From JANOAR01 sp031411235 (GTDB taxonomy: Bacteria > Verrucomicrobiota > Verrucomicrobiia > Verrucomicrobiales > Verrucomicrobiaceae), in NCBI GenBank assembly GCA_031411235.1, contig JANOAR010000135.1, positions 1-64,000 on the forward strand: a stretch of 64,000 nt of DNA, given 5' to 3'. The first letter of the stretch is position 1. Each line of letters starts with the position of its first letter. The notes beneath the pieces were generated by a model that did not search any database, had not been told where the DNA came from, and saw nothing but the letters and a program-made list of their open reading frames with translations. The position numbers and the translations under genes are program-made. Of the stretch, positions 35,033 through 44,039 are shown one piece after another.

Positions 35033-36586
35033 GTGAATCACGGCTCTCCAACTTGGCAAAAAGATCATTCTCGCGGGTTCTCACTCGTTGAGTCGATGAT
35101 CACTATTGCCATCATCGGGGTCATGGCCACGGTCGCAGTCGTGGCCTTTGGCAGTGGCCACGCCTCTGCCGTCAGGGATGCCAAGCTCTCTTCCGACGTG
35201 AATACGCTCAATTCACTGCTGGCCCTTTACGAGGCCGATGGCGGCTCGCTCTCTGGCGTGACGACGGAGCAACAAATGCTCGACCGGCTCAAGCGCACGC
35301 GGCCTGCCGCTGAGATCAAAACCCACTCCATGTCGGGCAGTGGTCGCTACATCGACGTGCGTCTGCGAGCCCGCGCTGGCGTAGGGGCGATGGCCGCTGA
35401 GCAGAAGTACCGAGCCAAGTGGAACACGACGAAAAAGCGCTTCGAGCTGGGCACCACGGGAGCCGATGAGTTCTACCTCGACGACACCCTTTCAGCCACC
35501 GCCTACCCCCTCGATAGCCGCATGGCGACGGGCAAAGACTACAACACGAGCAACGGTTGGATATGGGGTGGCACGGGCACCCAGCCGACGCTGACCTACG
35601 TCAACCCCAACACCCTAAGTCCCAATGGCACGGACAACTGGTTCAATCCCAGCGATCCAGTGCCTACCGCAGCGACCACGACGACGACCACGACGACGAC
35701 CAGTGCCCCGGCAACGTCTGCCCCAGCTACCACCGTCGCCCCGCCCACCGCGCTGCCTACCCCCATTGTCACGCCAGGCGGCGGCACCTTCAGCGCCGCC
35801 TCTTTCCCCAGCACGATCTCCATTGATCGCAACGGCTCACCGCCCGGCCTTTCGGATTTGAAATACAGGATCAACAGCGGCGCTTGGCTGGTCTATTCCG
35901 TGCCATTCACCATCACCTCCGGCGACCGTGTGCGAGCGCAGAACGTCTCTACAAATACGGCGCTGTGGACGAATAGCGGCACTGATGTGGATGACTTTTA
36001 CCGCATCGTCACCGCCTTCACAGGTGCAGGTACCGGGCTATGGGGCAGCGTCACAGGCGGAGCCACTTTAGTGTCCAATGTGACCAATGGTGATCCCGCC
36101 TCAACCTTGACCCACGGCAACACCCAGCTCGACCTCGGCAACGGAGATTTCCTCGATGCTGGCGTCGAGAACCGTCTGACCTACACCAAAAATAGCTTCA
36201 GCGGCATCGCCCCCAATGTGCCCTTCAACCTCGGGCAACTGGTGATGCTCAACGGCACCACCTTCTACAACAGCGAAGCCACGGGTGCCACGCTCTCGCT
36301 CAACCTGAACTTCAGCGCCCCCGCCATCACCACCACGGCCAACGTTCAGCTTAAGTTCACCAACACCGAGAATACTGCCGACCGAACCGCCAGCGCCGAC
36401 ATCGTCGAACTGCTCAATCCCACCTCCGTCACCACCCTCACCATCGACGGCGTGAGCTACACTTTGAAGGTCGAATGGGTCAACCTCGATCCTGGTGCAG
36501 GCACCGTGCAGGGCAACAAATTCCTCATTTACGAAGGCGCCTCCGCCACCGCTGAACTGCGCGGCACCCTGGTCAGCAATCATTAA
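35033..36586 (+). CDS. Type IV prepilin-like protein with choice-of-anchor-like ectodomain
   Basis: This 517-residue protein has a class III prepilin leader: a short polar leader, then RGFSLVESMITIAIIGVMA with cleavage expected between Gly and Phe and Glu at position +5. A pseudopilin-like head follows to about residue 185. A low-complexity linker of Thr, Ala, Ser and Pro (about 210-245, including nine Thr in a row) leads to a C-terminal domain of about 270 residues that resembles choice-of-anchor K domains (QLDLGNGDFLDAGVENRLTY). It is thus a pilin with a large surface-displayed module. The GTG at 35033 gives a normal leader; a TTG at 34979 would lengthen it by 18 residues. It is the first gene of the plus-strand cluster. 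Confidence 0.8.
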   Translation: MNHGSPTWQKDHSRGFSLVESMITIAIIGVMATVAVVAFGSGHASAVRDAKLSSDVNTLNSLLALYEADGGSLSGVTTEQQMLDRLKRTRPAAEIKTHSMSGSGRYIDVRLRARAGVGAMAAEQKYRAKWNTTKKRFELGTTGADEFYLDDTLSATAYPLDSRMATGKDYNTSNGWIWGGTGTQPTLTYVNPNTLSPNGTDNWFNPSDPVPTAATTTTTTTTTSAPATSAPATTVAPPTALPTPIVTPGGGTFSAASFPSTISIDRNGSPPGLSDLKYRINSGAWLVYSVPFTITSGDRVRAQNVSTNTALWTNSGTDVDDFYRIVTAFTGAGTGLWGSVTGGATLVSNVTNGDPASTLTHGNTQLDLGNGDFLDAGVENRLTYTKNSFSGIAPNVPFNLGQLVMLNGTTFYNSEATGATLSLNLNFSAPAITTTANVQLKFTNTENTADRTASADIVELLNPTSVTTLTIDGVSYTLKVEWVNLDPGAGTVQGNKFLIYEGASATAELRGTLVSNH

Positions 36587-36603
36587 TTCCCACCTCTTTC
36601 ATC

Positions 36604-37665
36604 ATGGACGACATCCACGAACGCTCTCAACTCGGCTACCGCATCCTTCACCTCTCGAAGGACACGGGTGTCTCCGACTTCTACATCACCCCGTGGGAGC
36701 AGCTCAGCTACAAGCGCAACGGCAAGCTCTTCTTCGACTCCTTCGTCTATCAGCCAGAGCGGCCTATCGAGGTCACACCCGGCTGCCAGGACTACGCCAT
36801 TTCCATGGGCGGACGTCGCTATCGTGTGAACCGCATGACCACGCGCGGACGGCCCCGTTGGACGATGCGTTTGCTCCCCGAAGTCATCCCCGACGTGGCT
36901 TCGATCAACGTGCCACCCGCCGCGATCAAAGCCTTCCTCGAGGCGAAGAACGGTCTCTTCCTCGTGTGCGGCGCGACTGGCTCCGGCAAGTCCACCACCA
37001 TCGCCTCGCTCATTCAAGAACGTGCCCGTCGCCGTCAAGAGCACGTCATCACCTTCGAAGATCCCATCGAATTCATCTACCCGCCGGGGATGCCATCGCT
37101 CATGTCGCAGCGCGAGATGGGCACCGACGAGCACGAGTTCGGCACCGCCCTCCGCGCCGCCTTGCGCCAAGCGCCCGACGTTATCCTCGTGGGCGAAATC
37201 CGCGATGGCGAGACCGCAGAAATCGCGCTCCAGGCCGCTGAAACGGGCCACGTTGTTGTCGCCACGCTGCACACCTCATCCGCCGCGCAGACGGTGCAGC
37301 GCTATTTAAAGCTCATCCCAAGCGACCGCATGGAGAACGCCATGCTCTCTTTCGCTGACTCCTTCCGCGCCATTTTGTGCCAGCGCCTGCTGCTTGATGA
37401 GACCAAGGGCAAGCGCTTCCCCATTCACGAAATGCTGCTGCCGTATGACTCCGTGTGCGGCATGATCCGACGCGGTGAATTCAAGAACCTTGAGCACGAA
37501 CTCGAAGCCGGATTCACCCGTGGGATGATGAGCTTCGAGCGCTGCCTCAACAACCGCATGGCCGACGGCTGGAAGCCCACCAAAGCCCGCGCCACCGGCT
37601 TCACCGAGCATGAAGTGTACGATTACCTCTCCAAAGAACAACTAACTGAAGTTTATGCTACCTGA
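36604..37665 (+). CDS. pilT: PilT-type pilus ATPase
   Basis: This 353-residue secretion ATPase is of the PilT/retraction branch by length and motif: Walker A GATGSGKST near 123-131, the Asp box ITFEDPIEF near 155, Walker B VILVGEIRDGET near 195 and the His box TLHTSSAAQTVQR near 222. The N-terminal PAS-like part is short, as in PilT, rather than the long N-terminus of PilB/GspE. It would disassemble a pilus from the cytoplasmic side. It overlaps the next gene by 11 bp. No PilB/GspE extension ATPase is encoded in the window. Confidence 0.93.
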   Translation: MDDIHERSQLGYRILHLSKDTGVSDFYITPWEQLSYKRNGKLFFDSFVYQPERPIEVTPGCQDYAISMGGRRYRVNRMTTRGRPRWTMRLLPEVIPDVASINVPPAAIKAFLEAKNGLFLVCGATGSGKSTTIASLIQERARRRQEHVITFEDPIEFIYPPGMPSLMSQREMGTDEHEFGTALRAALRQAPDVILVGEIRDGETAEIALQAAETGHVVVATLHTSSAAQTVQRYLKLIPSDRMENAMLSFADSFRAILCQRLLLDETKGKRFPIHEMLLPYDSVCGMIRRGEFKNLEHELEAGFTRGMMSFERCLNNRMADGWKPTKARATGFTEHEVYDYLSKEQLTEVYAT

Positions 37666-38521
37666 CATCAAAAGCGTCCTCACCTTTGCCGCCTTTCGTC
37701 CCGACGCAGACGATCCCGAAATCTCCTGGAACACCCGGTTCGAGGGCACCAAGACGTTGCTCCTCAACGTCAGCCGTTCCCACGTCAGTTGGCGCTCCTA
37801 CAACCGCCGGGGCAAGCTCGACGCCAGCGGTACCAGCGAGGGCGACCTCGCCGAAGTCACCTCCCAGAACGCTGAAGAATGGCGCAGCCTCAGCGATGGC
37901 GGCTGGTGTGCCGTCTCGCTGAACAACCGCTTCATCATCAGCCTGGAGAGTAACATCATGCGAGCCGACAACTGCTCCCAACTCCTGCGCACCAACCCCC
38001 GCTCCGTCCTCGGCCCCAAGTATGACCGAGGCAAGCGCTACGCCATCTACCACCATCCCGATAGCCCCGCCTCCATGCTCCTCGCCTGCGAGGACTCCAT
38101 GGTCAAAGTCACCGAAGACGTGCTTCGCGGAGCCGGGCTGAAGCCAGGGCGCGTCTGCTGTGGCCTCTTCGCCATGATGGAGCACGCCCTCATCAGCATC
38201 TACTCAAGCCAGCGCGGCCAGCCCGTCCCCAGCCTCGTTCTCATCGCCGCCTGCGAAGGCTCCGTAGCCGCCCTCGCCCAGCAGGATGGGCAATGGCGCG
38301 ACCTCCGCTGCCGCTCCGGCCTCGGGCCCGAAGGCATCGAGACCGCCTTGCAAATCATCTCCCCACTCGTCGCCAAGGCACCGCCCGGCACCCCAGTTTT
38401 CTTCGTCAGCGATGGCCAGGATCAGCGCTTCCGTAAAGACCTGATGGATCAACTCGAACGCGTCGGTGCCCGCGACCTCACCCAGGACGACCTCCTTTGG
38501 AAGGTCATCGGCAGCCATTAG
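37655..38521 (+). CDS. PilM-like cytoplasmic pilus-assembly protein (inferred)
   Basis: This 288-residue protein lacks a signal peptide and membrane segments. It has no motif that I can match with certainty. Its place after pilT and before three small membrane proteins with the layout of PilN, PilO and PilP suggests a PilM role (actin-like scaffold). The sequence is compatible with an ASKHA-like fold (KTLLLNVSRSHVSWRSYN at the start, VLIAACEGSVAALA near 190), but the nucleotide-binding motifs of PilM are not obvious. It starts within the last codons of pilT, so it is translationally coupled. Confidence 0.6.
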   Translation: MLPDIKSVLTFAAFRPDADDPEISWNTRFEGTKTLLLNVSRSHVSWRSYNRRGKLDASGTSEGDLAEVTSQNAEEWRSLSDGGWCAVSLNNRFIISLESNIMRADNCSQLLRTNPRSVLGPKYDRGKRYAIYHHPDSPASMLLACEDSMVKVTEDVLRGAGLKPGRVCCGLFAMMEHALISIYSSQRGQPVPSLVLIAACEGSVAALAQQDGQWRDLRCRSGLGPEGIETALQIISPLVAKAPPGTPVFFVSDGQDQRFRKDLMDQLERVGARDLTQDDLLWKVIGSH

Positions 38522-38548
38522 CTCTCCACCCCCTTACCTCGTTCACCC

Positions 38549-39103
38549 ATGAGCAAAAACTTCCTCTGTCACGATTTCAAGAGCCCCCGCACCGACATCT
38601 CTCGGCGCTTGCCAGGCACCATGAAAATCGTGCCGATCCTCTTCTACGGCGTGCTCGCCATGAGTGCCTACTTCGGCATTCGCGACATCACCGACCTCAA
38701 AAGCGCTGATGCTGAACGACTCGCCTCAGTCGCCAAAAAAACCGAAATCGAAGCCGCCAAAACCAAGCTCGATTTGGAACGCATCCAGATCGAAACCGAG
38801 CAATTTCGCGGTGAAGGCCTAGCCAAATGGGTGGAAGGCACCCGCTCCCTCCAGCCAGCCACCGTGGCCATTGCTCGCTCCGTGCCACCCGAAGTCAGCA
38901 TCAATGAACTCTTCTTCGAGCGCAGCGCCGACCTCCCCGCTCAAGTCTCCCTAACCCTCCGCATGACCAACGGCGGCCCCTCCGACCTCGCCAAGATCGA
39001 GGACACCCTGCGCCGCCTCCGCTACCGCAGCCACTCACCCCAGCAGCAGCGCCAAGGCGAACTCGTCGAGTACCACTCCATGCTCGTCTGGCAGGATCAG
39101 TAA
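38549..39103 (+). CDS. PilN-like inner-membrane pilus protein (inferred)
   Basis: This 184-residue protein has a short cytoplasmic N-terminus, one membrane segment at about 26-44 (IVPILFYGVLAMSAYFGI), a coiled-coil stretch (about 50-85) and a small periplasmic alpha/beta domain. That is the bitopic layout of PilN. Sequence similarity to PilN is not evident by eye, so the name rests on topology and order. The gene is 27 bp after the PilM-like gene and 36 bp before the PilO-like gene. Confidence 0.6.
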   Translation: MSKNFLCHDFKSPRTDISRRLPGTMKIVPILFYGVLAMSAYFGIRDITDLKSADAERLASVAKKTEIEAAKTKLDLERIQIETEQFRGEGLAKWVEGTRSLQPATVAIARSVPPEVSINELFFERSADLPAQVSLTLRMTNGGPSDLAKIEDTLRRLRYRSHSPQQQRQGELVEYHSMLVWQDQ

Positions 39104-39139
39104 ACCGTCGTCTCCACCCTCTCTTCACCCCCACGCCGT

Positions 39140-39706
39140 ATGAACGGAAAAAAAATCGCCTGCATCATCCTCCTCATGTTCATCGCCATCCTCGCCTATG
39201 CGGGGCAGGTGCTGCACAAAAACGCCCTAGCCAAACGCGCAGCTGCCACGCAGGCGGAGAGCGACACCCAGTCCGCCAGAGGAGCCCTTACCCTTTTGGA
39301 TACCAAAGTCGGTGTCCTTCGCTCGGAATCCGAGGACGTCCGCCGCTTCCTCGTCGCATGGACTCCCTACGTGGACAAAGTTCAACTCCAGTCCGACGTC
39401 GAGACCACCATCTCCGCCAGTATGCGCAACGCTGGCGTCGTCACACTCTCGAATAAATTTGAAGTGCGCGACACCCGCACCGACCTCGTCCTACCCAAAA
39501 TCATCCGCGCCTCCCTCACCATCGAAGACGACTACGCCAAGACCCTCAACTGGATCGGCGAACTCGAGCGCAAGCTCCCCCTCTCTCGCGTCATGTCGTG
39601 CAAAATCAGCGGCGGAGAAAACGGTCGCCAAGTGCGCACCGAAATCGTCATCGAAGTCCCCCTGCCCAACCTCAGAGCCGTGCCCGTGCCGGTCGTCAAA
39701 ATTTAG
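39140..39706 (+). CDS. PilO-like inner-membrane pilus protein (inferred)
   Basis: This 188-residue protein has an N-terminal membrane segment (about 5-22, IACIILLMFIAILAYAGQ), a coiled coil (about 30-65, ending RSESEDVRRFLVAW) and a periplasmic domain of the ferredoxin-like PilO type (about 85-185). It would pair with the PilN-like protein in the inner-membrane alignment complex. In Akkermansia the PilO-like partner would be Amuc_1100, which is longer, so equivalence is only positional. Confidence 0.6.
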   Translation: MNGKKIACIILLMFIAILAYAGQVLHKNALAKRAAATQAESDTQSARGALTLLDTKVGVLRSESEDVRRFLVAWTPYVDKVQLQSDVETTISASMRNAGVVTLSNKFEVRDTRTDLVLPKIIRASLTIEDDYAKTLNWIGELERKLPLSRVMSCKISGGENGRQVRTEIVIEVPLPNLRAVPVPVVKI

Positions 39707-39730
39707 TTTCAGCCCACCTACCGCGCCCCC

Positions 39731-40510
39731 ATGAAACTCATCCAAACACTCCCGCTACTACTTCTTGCCGCCAGCAGCCCCGTCATCGGCCAGCTCGCCC
39801 CCGAGGCCGATCCCGCCACCCAGCGCCAAGAAAAAATCCACTACAACCTCATCTTCCCCGAGGAAAAAATCCCCGAAACCGTCAAGCCCAACGAAAACAA
39901 CCCCTTCGTCAAATCTGACGGCAAGCGCATCGACGACGACCAAACCAGTAGCGAAGAAAACACCGTCCGCGACATCCTCACCAGCATGGTCGTCACTGGC
40001 ATCCGCGTCGCCCCAGACGGCACCATGAGCGCCATGTTAGGCGGCATGATCCTTCAGCAAGGCAACATCGTGCCCCAAGTCATCAACCGCCAAACCGTGC
40101 GCCTCAAGGTCAACTCCATCTCTGAAACCAGCATCGACCTTGTTTGGGTCGAGCAAAAGAAAAACACCGGTCAGCCACCCCGCGTCCTGCCCCTCACCAT
40201 CGACTTGAAAAACCCCAAAGTTCGTTACTCCCTCGCCTCCTCCGTCGCCGCCAACAAACCCGCAGCCTCTACTGTCAACCAAGCCTCCTACCTCTACCAA
40301 GAGGACCCCACAGGAGCCATCCCCAAGTCCCCCATCGAAGCCCGCAAAGGCATCCCCGTGGATGATGCCACCCCCACCGCAGAGACGACTCCAACACCCC
40401 CTCCCGCCCAAAGCCAAAGCCTCGGCGGAGCCTTGTTGAATCTCCTCAACGGTCGCGCCACCCCGACCGCCCAGCCTCCCACCCAAATCCAGCCACCCCC
40501 CGAAAAATGA
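39731..40510 (+). CDS. PilP-like periplasmic pilus protein (inferred)
   Basis: This 259-residue protein has a signal peptide (about 1-21, MKLIQTLPLLLLAASSPVIG). A long disordered, charged stretch follows, then a small beta-rich domain at about 75-150 (DILTSMVVTGIRVAPDGTMSA, ILQQGNIVPQVINRQTVRLKV). This matches the PilP/GspC homology-region layout, in which a beta barrel links the PilN/O dimer to the secretin. The tail is rich in Pro, Ala and Thr. It overlaps the next gene by 4 bp (ATGA), so translation is coupled. Confidence 0.65.
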   Translation: MKLIQTLPLLLLAASSPVIGQLAPEADPATQRQEKIHYNLIFPEEKIPETVKPNENNPFVKSDGKRIDDDQTSSEENTVRDILTSMVVTGIRVAPDGTMSAMLGGMILQQGNIVPQVINRQTVRLKVNSISETSIDLVWVEQKKNTGQPPRVLPLTIDLKNPKVRYSLASSVAANKPAASTVNQASYLYQEDPTGAIPKSPIEARKGIPVDDATPTAETTPTPPPAQSQSLGGALLNLLNGRATPTAQPPTQIQPPPEK

Positions 40511-41508
40511 GGCCCACAGCCCCATCATCGCGCCGGCGTGCAGGCTTCTCCCTCGCCGAACTGCTGGTCGCGCTTGCCCTCGGTGCCGCCGTCATCGGAG
40601 CCACCACCGTCGCTTATGGTACCCTCTTGCGGACACAGCCCAGAGCTGGAGCTACCGCTACCATCACCCTCACCACCACCCTGCTCACCGCCTTCTACGG
40701 CCTGAACCAGAGCACCCTCAACGTCAACGTCGCTCCCAACTACGGCGTCCTCGCTCGCGCAGAAAACATCCGCGAAAAATTTCACGCCGACACCCTCGGG
40801 GCCACCGCCGTCTTCTGCCTCAGCCGTGCCACCGACGTGCCCAACACCTACCACCCCTTTCAAATCGCCCACAACCCCGCCACCGACACCCAAGCCCACA
40901 TCGACGGCCCCGAAAAATTCCGCGCCCACCTCGTCGCCAAAGCCCTCGTTACTGCCACCGCCTTCACTGCCGTCCGCAACACCAGCACCACCGCCCCCAA
41001 CGCCAGCATCTTTGTCCTCACCTACTCCGACGCCTATACCAGTGCCACGGGCGGCACGGGCAACATGCTCCGCGTCAAAGCCGTGTACGACATCGACCTC
41101 GTCCGCAGCAACTCCCCCCTCGGCTACTACGCCTCCGTCAAGCGTTGGGCCGCCCCCAGCGCCACCGCCTCCAGCACCCTCACCGACTACTACGACATCT
41201 TTTACCCCCTCTCCCCCCAGGCCAATGGCACCCCCGGAGCCTGGGCCACCACCACCGATTCATTCCTTCCCCTCTGGGTCGCCTTCGAGCGCAACTTCAC
41301 CACCGAAAGCACCAGCATCGACGCCTTCAAAAAAGCCCGCGAACACCCCTTTTACTTCATCTGGTGGCCTGACCCCGCTGCCAAAACCCTCAGCCTCTAC
41401 GGCGGCACCACCAGCGCCTACACCGTCGCCGACCCGCGCAAAAATTACAACCTCATGGCTGGGCGCACCTCCTTTATGTTCACCGTCCCCATCTTCCCCA
41501 CGCTCTAG
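40507..41508 (+). CDS. Type IV prepilin-like (minor pseudopilin) protein
   Basis: This 333-residue protein has a classic prepilin leader: basic residues, then RAGFSLAELLVALALGAAVIGATTVAYG with cleavage after Gly13 and Glu at +5. The rest is a large beta-rich globular part with many Thr, Ala and Pro residues. It is too large for a major pilin and is likely a minor or tip pilin such as PilW. Its start overlaps the PilP-like stop codon. The stop codon is followed after 2 bp by a heptamer hairpin element that fills the whole gap to the next gene. Confidence 0.85.
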   Translation: MRPTAPSSRRRAGFSLAELLVALALGAAVIGATTVAYGTLLRTQPRAGATATITLTTTLLTAFYGLNQSTLNVNVAPNYGVLARAENIREKFHADTLGATAVFCLSRATDVPNTYHPFQIAHNPATDTQAHIDGPEKFRAHLVAKALVTATAFTAVRNTSTTAPNASIFVLTYSDAYTSATGGTGNMLRVKAVYDIDLVRSNSPLGYYASVKRWAAPSATASSTLTDYYDIFYPLSPQANGTPGAWATTTDSFLPLWVAFERNFTTESTSIDAFKKAREHPFYFIWWPDPAAKTLSLYGGTTSAYTVADPRKNYNLMAGRTSFMFTVPIFPTL

Positions 41509-41510
41509 CT

Positions 41511-41618
41511 GAAAGTCGGAAGTCGGAAGTCGAAAGTCGGAAAGTGAGTGGCTCGGGTTTACCAACTTCCAACTTCCAACTTCCGACCTTCGACCTCCGA
41601 CTTCCGACCTCCAACTTC
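41511..41618. repeat. Heptamer hairpin element (GGAAGTC type)
   Basis: The left arm at 41511-41545 consists of five 7-bp units (GAAAGTC, GGAAGTC, GGAAGTC, GAAAGTC, GGAAAGT). The right arm at 41563-41618 consists of eight units in perfect register (CAACTTC three times, CGACCTT, CGACCTC, CGACTTC, CGACCTC, CAACTTC). The arms are complementary around a 17-bp loop. The element begins 3 bp after the upstream stop codon and ends one base before the ATG of the PilX-like gene, so it is the entire intergenic region. Confidence 0.9.
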
Positions 41619-41619
41619 C

Positions 41620-43413
41620 ATGTCCCCGCAGCACCACAAATCCAAGCCCCCCAAAGGAGGCCTCCTCCCCCTCGCGATGGTCATGACGGCCCTCGGTGGG
41701 CTCTTCATGGTCGGCTGGGTCTCCCTCTGCTCCATGCGTGCCGCCTACGCCGCCAATGCTCCCCTCGCCGCCGAGCGCCGCCTCGCCCTGCAAAACTCCA
41801 AAGCTTATGGCCGCGAACTCGCCCTCGAACGCGCCCTCCTCGCTAGCAGCACCCTCACCGCCTTGCAAACGGGTAGCCTCTCCACGGGCTGGGGAGCCCT
41901 CGATACCGACCTCGGCTGGTCTGGCCTCCAAGCCTACTCCATGCCCTCCACTCCCTTTACCGCTCCCTATCAAGTCAGCCACTCCAGCACCGGGCATTAC
42001 ACCAGCAGCTTCCCCTTCAACAATAATGGCCTGCGCCCCGGCGATAGCTTCGTCAGCGTCCAGCGTCTCGCCCGCCCCACCTCCGCAGGCCCCGCCGTAG
42101 CCAACCTCCAGAGCCCCGGCGGCAGCCCCAACTACTACGACGGCGGCATCGACCGCTACTACCACTACCTTATCCTCAAGACCATCTGCCCCTGCCTCGC
42201 TGGCGATGGATTCGTCATCTACCGCAAGCCCGCCAGCGCCCTCACCGAAGCTGCCTTCGGCAAACCCAATGCCAGCAAACCCGGCGGTCGAGACGCTTAC
42301 AGCCTCCTCGTCAATGGTCGCGTCGTCGTCCGCGATCCCGCCTCCTACTTCGACTCCAGCACCGTCAGCCGAGGCGGCACCCGCTACGTCGGCATCGCCT
42401 CCAAGTCGCTCTACATCCAGAAGCACGACCCCAACAACCGCATCATCGGCTCCGATTATAGCGGCACCTCCGCCTCCCCCCTGGATCTCCGCCCCCTCGA
42501 CCTCCCCGCCACCGCCTCCACCACTGGCCCCTACGACGTCGCCCCCGCCACCTTCACCACCAACCACCTCTACCGGGGCGAACTCAACGTCATCAACAAC
42601 CCCAGCCACACCAACAACTCCCTCTACCACATCCAGCAGCGCGAACTCACCGCAGGGCGCGCCACCCTCCTCGACATCACCACCAACAACAACTTCGGCA
42701 CCAGTGCCGACGCCATCTGGCTCAGCACCGTCGATGCCTCCACCGGAGCCTCCCCGCCCGTCAAACCCAACGACTGGAGCAGCGGTGGCTACTCCCTCTA
42801 CCGCACCCTCTACATCCGCACCAGCCGCGCCGACCTGCCCCATCTCCGCATTCAAAACGGCCTTGTGAACCAAATCATCTTCATCGGCTGCACTAGCGAC
42901 GCCGACTACACCACCGCAGGCACGCTCGACCCCCGCATTCTGCTCCTACTCCCTCACCCCACCAGCCCCCCGCCCGGTGTCACTGAGGACTTCCACTTCA
43001 TCGGCGAGAGCAACCGCCGCCTCATCCTTGGCGTCAAAGACAGCCTCGCCCTCAACATCGACAGTTACTGGTCTCAAGCCAACGCCACCGTCACTGCCGC
43101 CCTTGGCCCCACCATCAACGCCCACACCGCCACCACCGCCAATCCCGACGCCGCCACCAGCCTCGATTGGCGGCTCATCTTCATCAACGAAGGACGCCAC
43201 CTCACCCTCTGGACCACCGACCAGTACCTCGGCAGCATCAAAGCCGCCCTCTGCGGTGGTTTCATGACCAACTGGAGCATCGAGCGCCTCGCCACCGAGC
43301 CCAGTCCTCTCGCCATCACCATCACCCCCGACTGGAGCGCCAGCTACACCCTCGCCACCCTCGCTCCCCGCGACGGCTGGCTAGAGAACTACTTCATGCT
43401 CGTCCAGCCCTAA
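41620..43413 (+). CDS. PilX-like large membrane-anchored pilus-cluster protein
   Basis: This 597-residue protein has a basic N-terminus and one hydrophobic segment (KGGLLPLAMVMTALGGLFMVGWVSLCSM, cut here, about residues 12-38), like the PilX N-terminal anchor. It lacks the Phe-Thr-Leu-x-Glu prepilin motif, although KGG before a hydrophobic run is reminiscent of PilX. The exposed part is long, rich in Ser, Thr, Pro and Asn, and probably beta-rich. I start at the ATG at 41620; an earlier frame start at 41548 would translate the heptamer repeat. A role as a pilus tip or adhesin-like component is inferred from position. Confidence 0.7.
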   Translation: MSPQHHKSKPPKGGLLPLAMVMTALGGLFMVGWVSLCSMRAAYAANAPLAAERRLALQNSKAYGRELALERALLASSTLTALQTGSLSTGWGALDTDLGWSGLQAYSMPSTPFTAPYQVSHSSTGHYTSSFPFNNNGLRPGDSFVSVQRLARPTSAGPAVANLQSPGGSPNYYDGGIDRYYHYLILKTICPCLAGDGFVIYRKPASALTEAAFGKPNASKPGGRDAYSLLVNGRVVVRDPASYFDSSTVSRGGTRYVGIASKSLYIQKHDPNNRIIGSDYSGTSASPLDLRPLDLPATASTTGPYDVAPATFTTNHLYRGELNVINNPSHTNNSLYHIQQRELTAGRATLLDITTNNNFGTSADAIWLSTVDASTGASPPVKPNDWSSGGYSLYRTLYIRTSRADLPHLRIQNGLVNQIIFIGCTSDADYTTAGTLDPRILLLLPHPTSPPPGVTEDFHFIGESNRRLILGVKDSLALNIDSYWSQANATVTAALGPTINAHTATTANPDAATSLDWRLIFINEGRHLTLWTTDQYLGSIKAALCGGFMTNWSIERLATEPSPLAITITPDWSASYTLATLAPRDGWLENYFMLVQP

Positions 43414-43425
43414 CGCCCCAAAGCC

Positions 43426-44037
43426 ATGAAAATCCAGCGCTCAGCAAACAGAGGAACAAGGGATAAGGAACAAGGAATAAGGGGAGGGAAATGCCCAGCA
43501 TCCCCTGCTCCTTCCTGTTCATCCCTTATTCCTTATTCCTTATTCCTTGTTGCTTCTCGCGCCGCCTTCACCCTCGTCGAGACGCTCGCCGCCACCGTCA
43601 TCATCGGCATGGCCATCACCGCCACCGTTGCCCTCTCCACCACCATGGCCCTTCAGGAAGAGTTGAGCTGGCGCACCACCGTCGGCCTCAACATGCAAGA
43701 AAACGCCTCCCGCCTCTGGCAGCTTGGCCTCACTCCCACCGACATTCGCAAAGTCCTCCCCCAGACCCTCGGCAACCGAGCGCTCGCCGAAATCCTCGAC
43801 GCAGATGCTAGCGGCAACGTCGTCACCTTTCCCCTCGGCAATGAAAACGCCACCGCCACCGAGAACCCCACACCGCCCTACCCCACCACCCCCACCCAGG
43901 CTCCCTACGCCCACGAAAGCTCCCTCGCCTATCTCGAAAACTGCCTCGGACTCACCGTCGCCATCAAAAACTTCGATGGTGAAACCGACTCCACCCGCAG
44001 CACCACCCTCTACCGCCCGAAGACAAGGCCGCAGTGA
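43426..44037 (+). CDS. Prepilin-like protein whose leader is encoded by a heptamer repeat
   Basis: This 203-residue protein carries a prepilin motif in the sequence RAAFTLVETLAATVIIGMA, with Glu at +5 and Ala rather than Gly before the cleavage site. The leader is about 47 residues long, far beyond the usual 6-25. Its codons run through the heptamer element at 43453-43553, which encodes the segment SSLIPYSLFLVAS. No ATG, GTG or TTG exists in frame between the element and the motif, so the start at 43426 is the only common one. The rest is a pseudopilin-like helix and a short beta domain (PilV-like). The gene is followed after 2 bp by another heptamer element. Confidence 0.75.
   Translation: MKIQRSANRGTRDKEQGIRGGKCPASPAPSCSSLIPYSLFLVASRAAFTLVETLAATVIIGMAITATVALSTTMALQEELSWRTTVGLNMQENASRLWQLGLTPTDIRKVLPQTLGNRALAEILDADASGNVVTFPLGNENATATENPTPPYPTTPTQAPYAHESSLAYLENCLGLTVAIKNFDGETDSTRSTTLYRPKTRPQ
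43453..43553. repeat. Heptamer hairpin element (GGAATAA type) within a prepilin 5' end
   Basis: The left arm at 43453-43480 has four units: GGAACAA, GGGATAA, GGAACAA, GGAATAA. The right arm at 43526-43553 has TTATTCC three times and TTGTTGC. The arms are complementary around a 45-bp loop. Unlike the elements at 41.5 and 44.0 kb, it lies inside the reading frame of the prepilin-like gene and ends 7 bp before the codons of the RAAFTLVE cleavage motif. Confidence 0.9.
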
Positions 44038-44039
44038 GC

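Noticed and set aside
41260..42873. 537-codon open frame on the minus strand
   Set aside because: It is antisense to the prepilin-like and PilX-like genes, is almost only Gly, Ala, Val, Glu and Asp, and mirrors the codon bias of the plus-strand genes.
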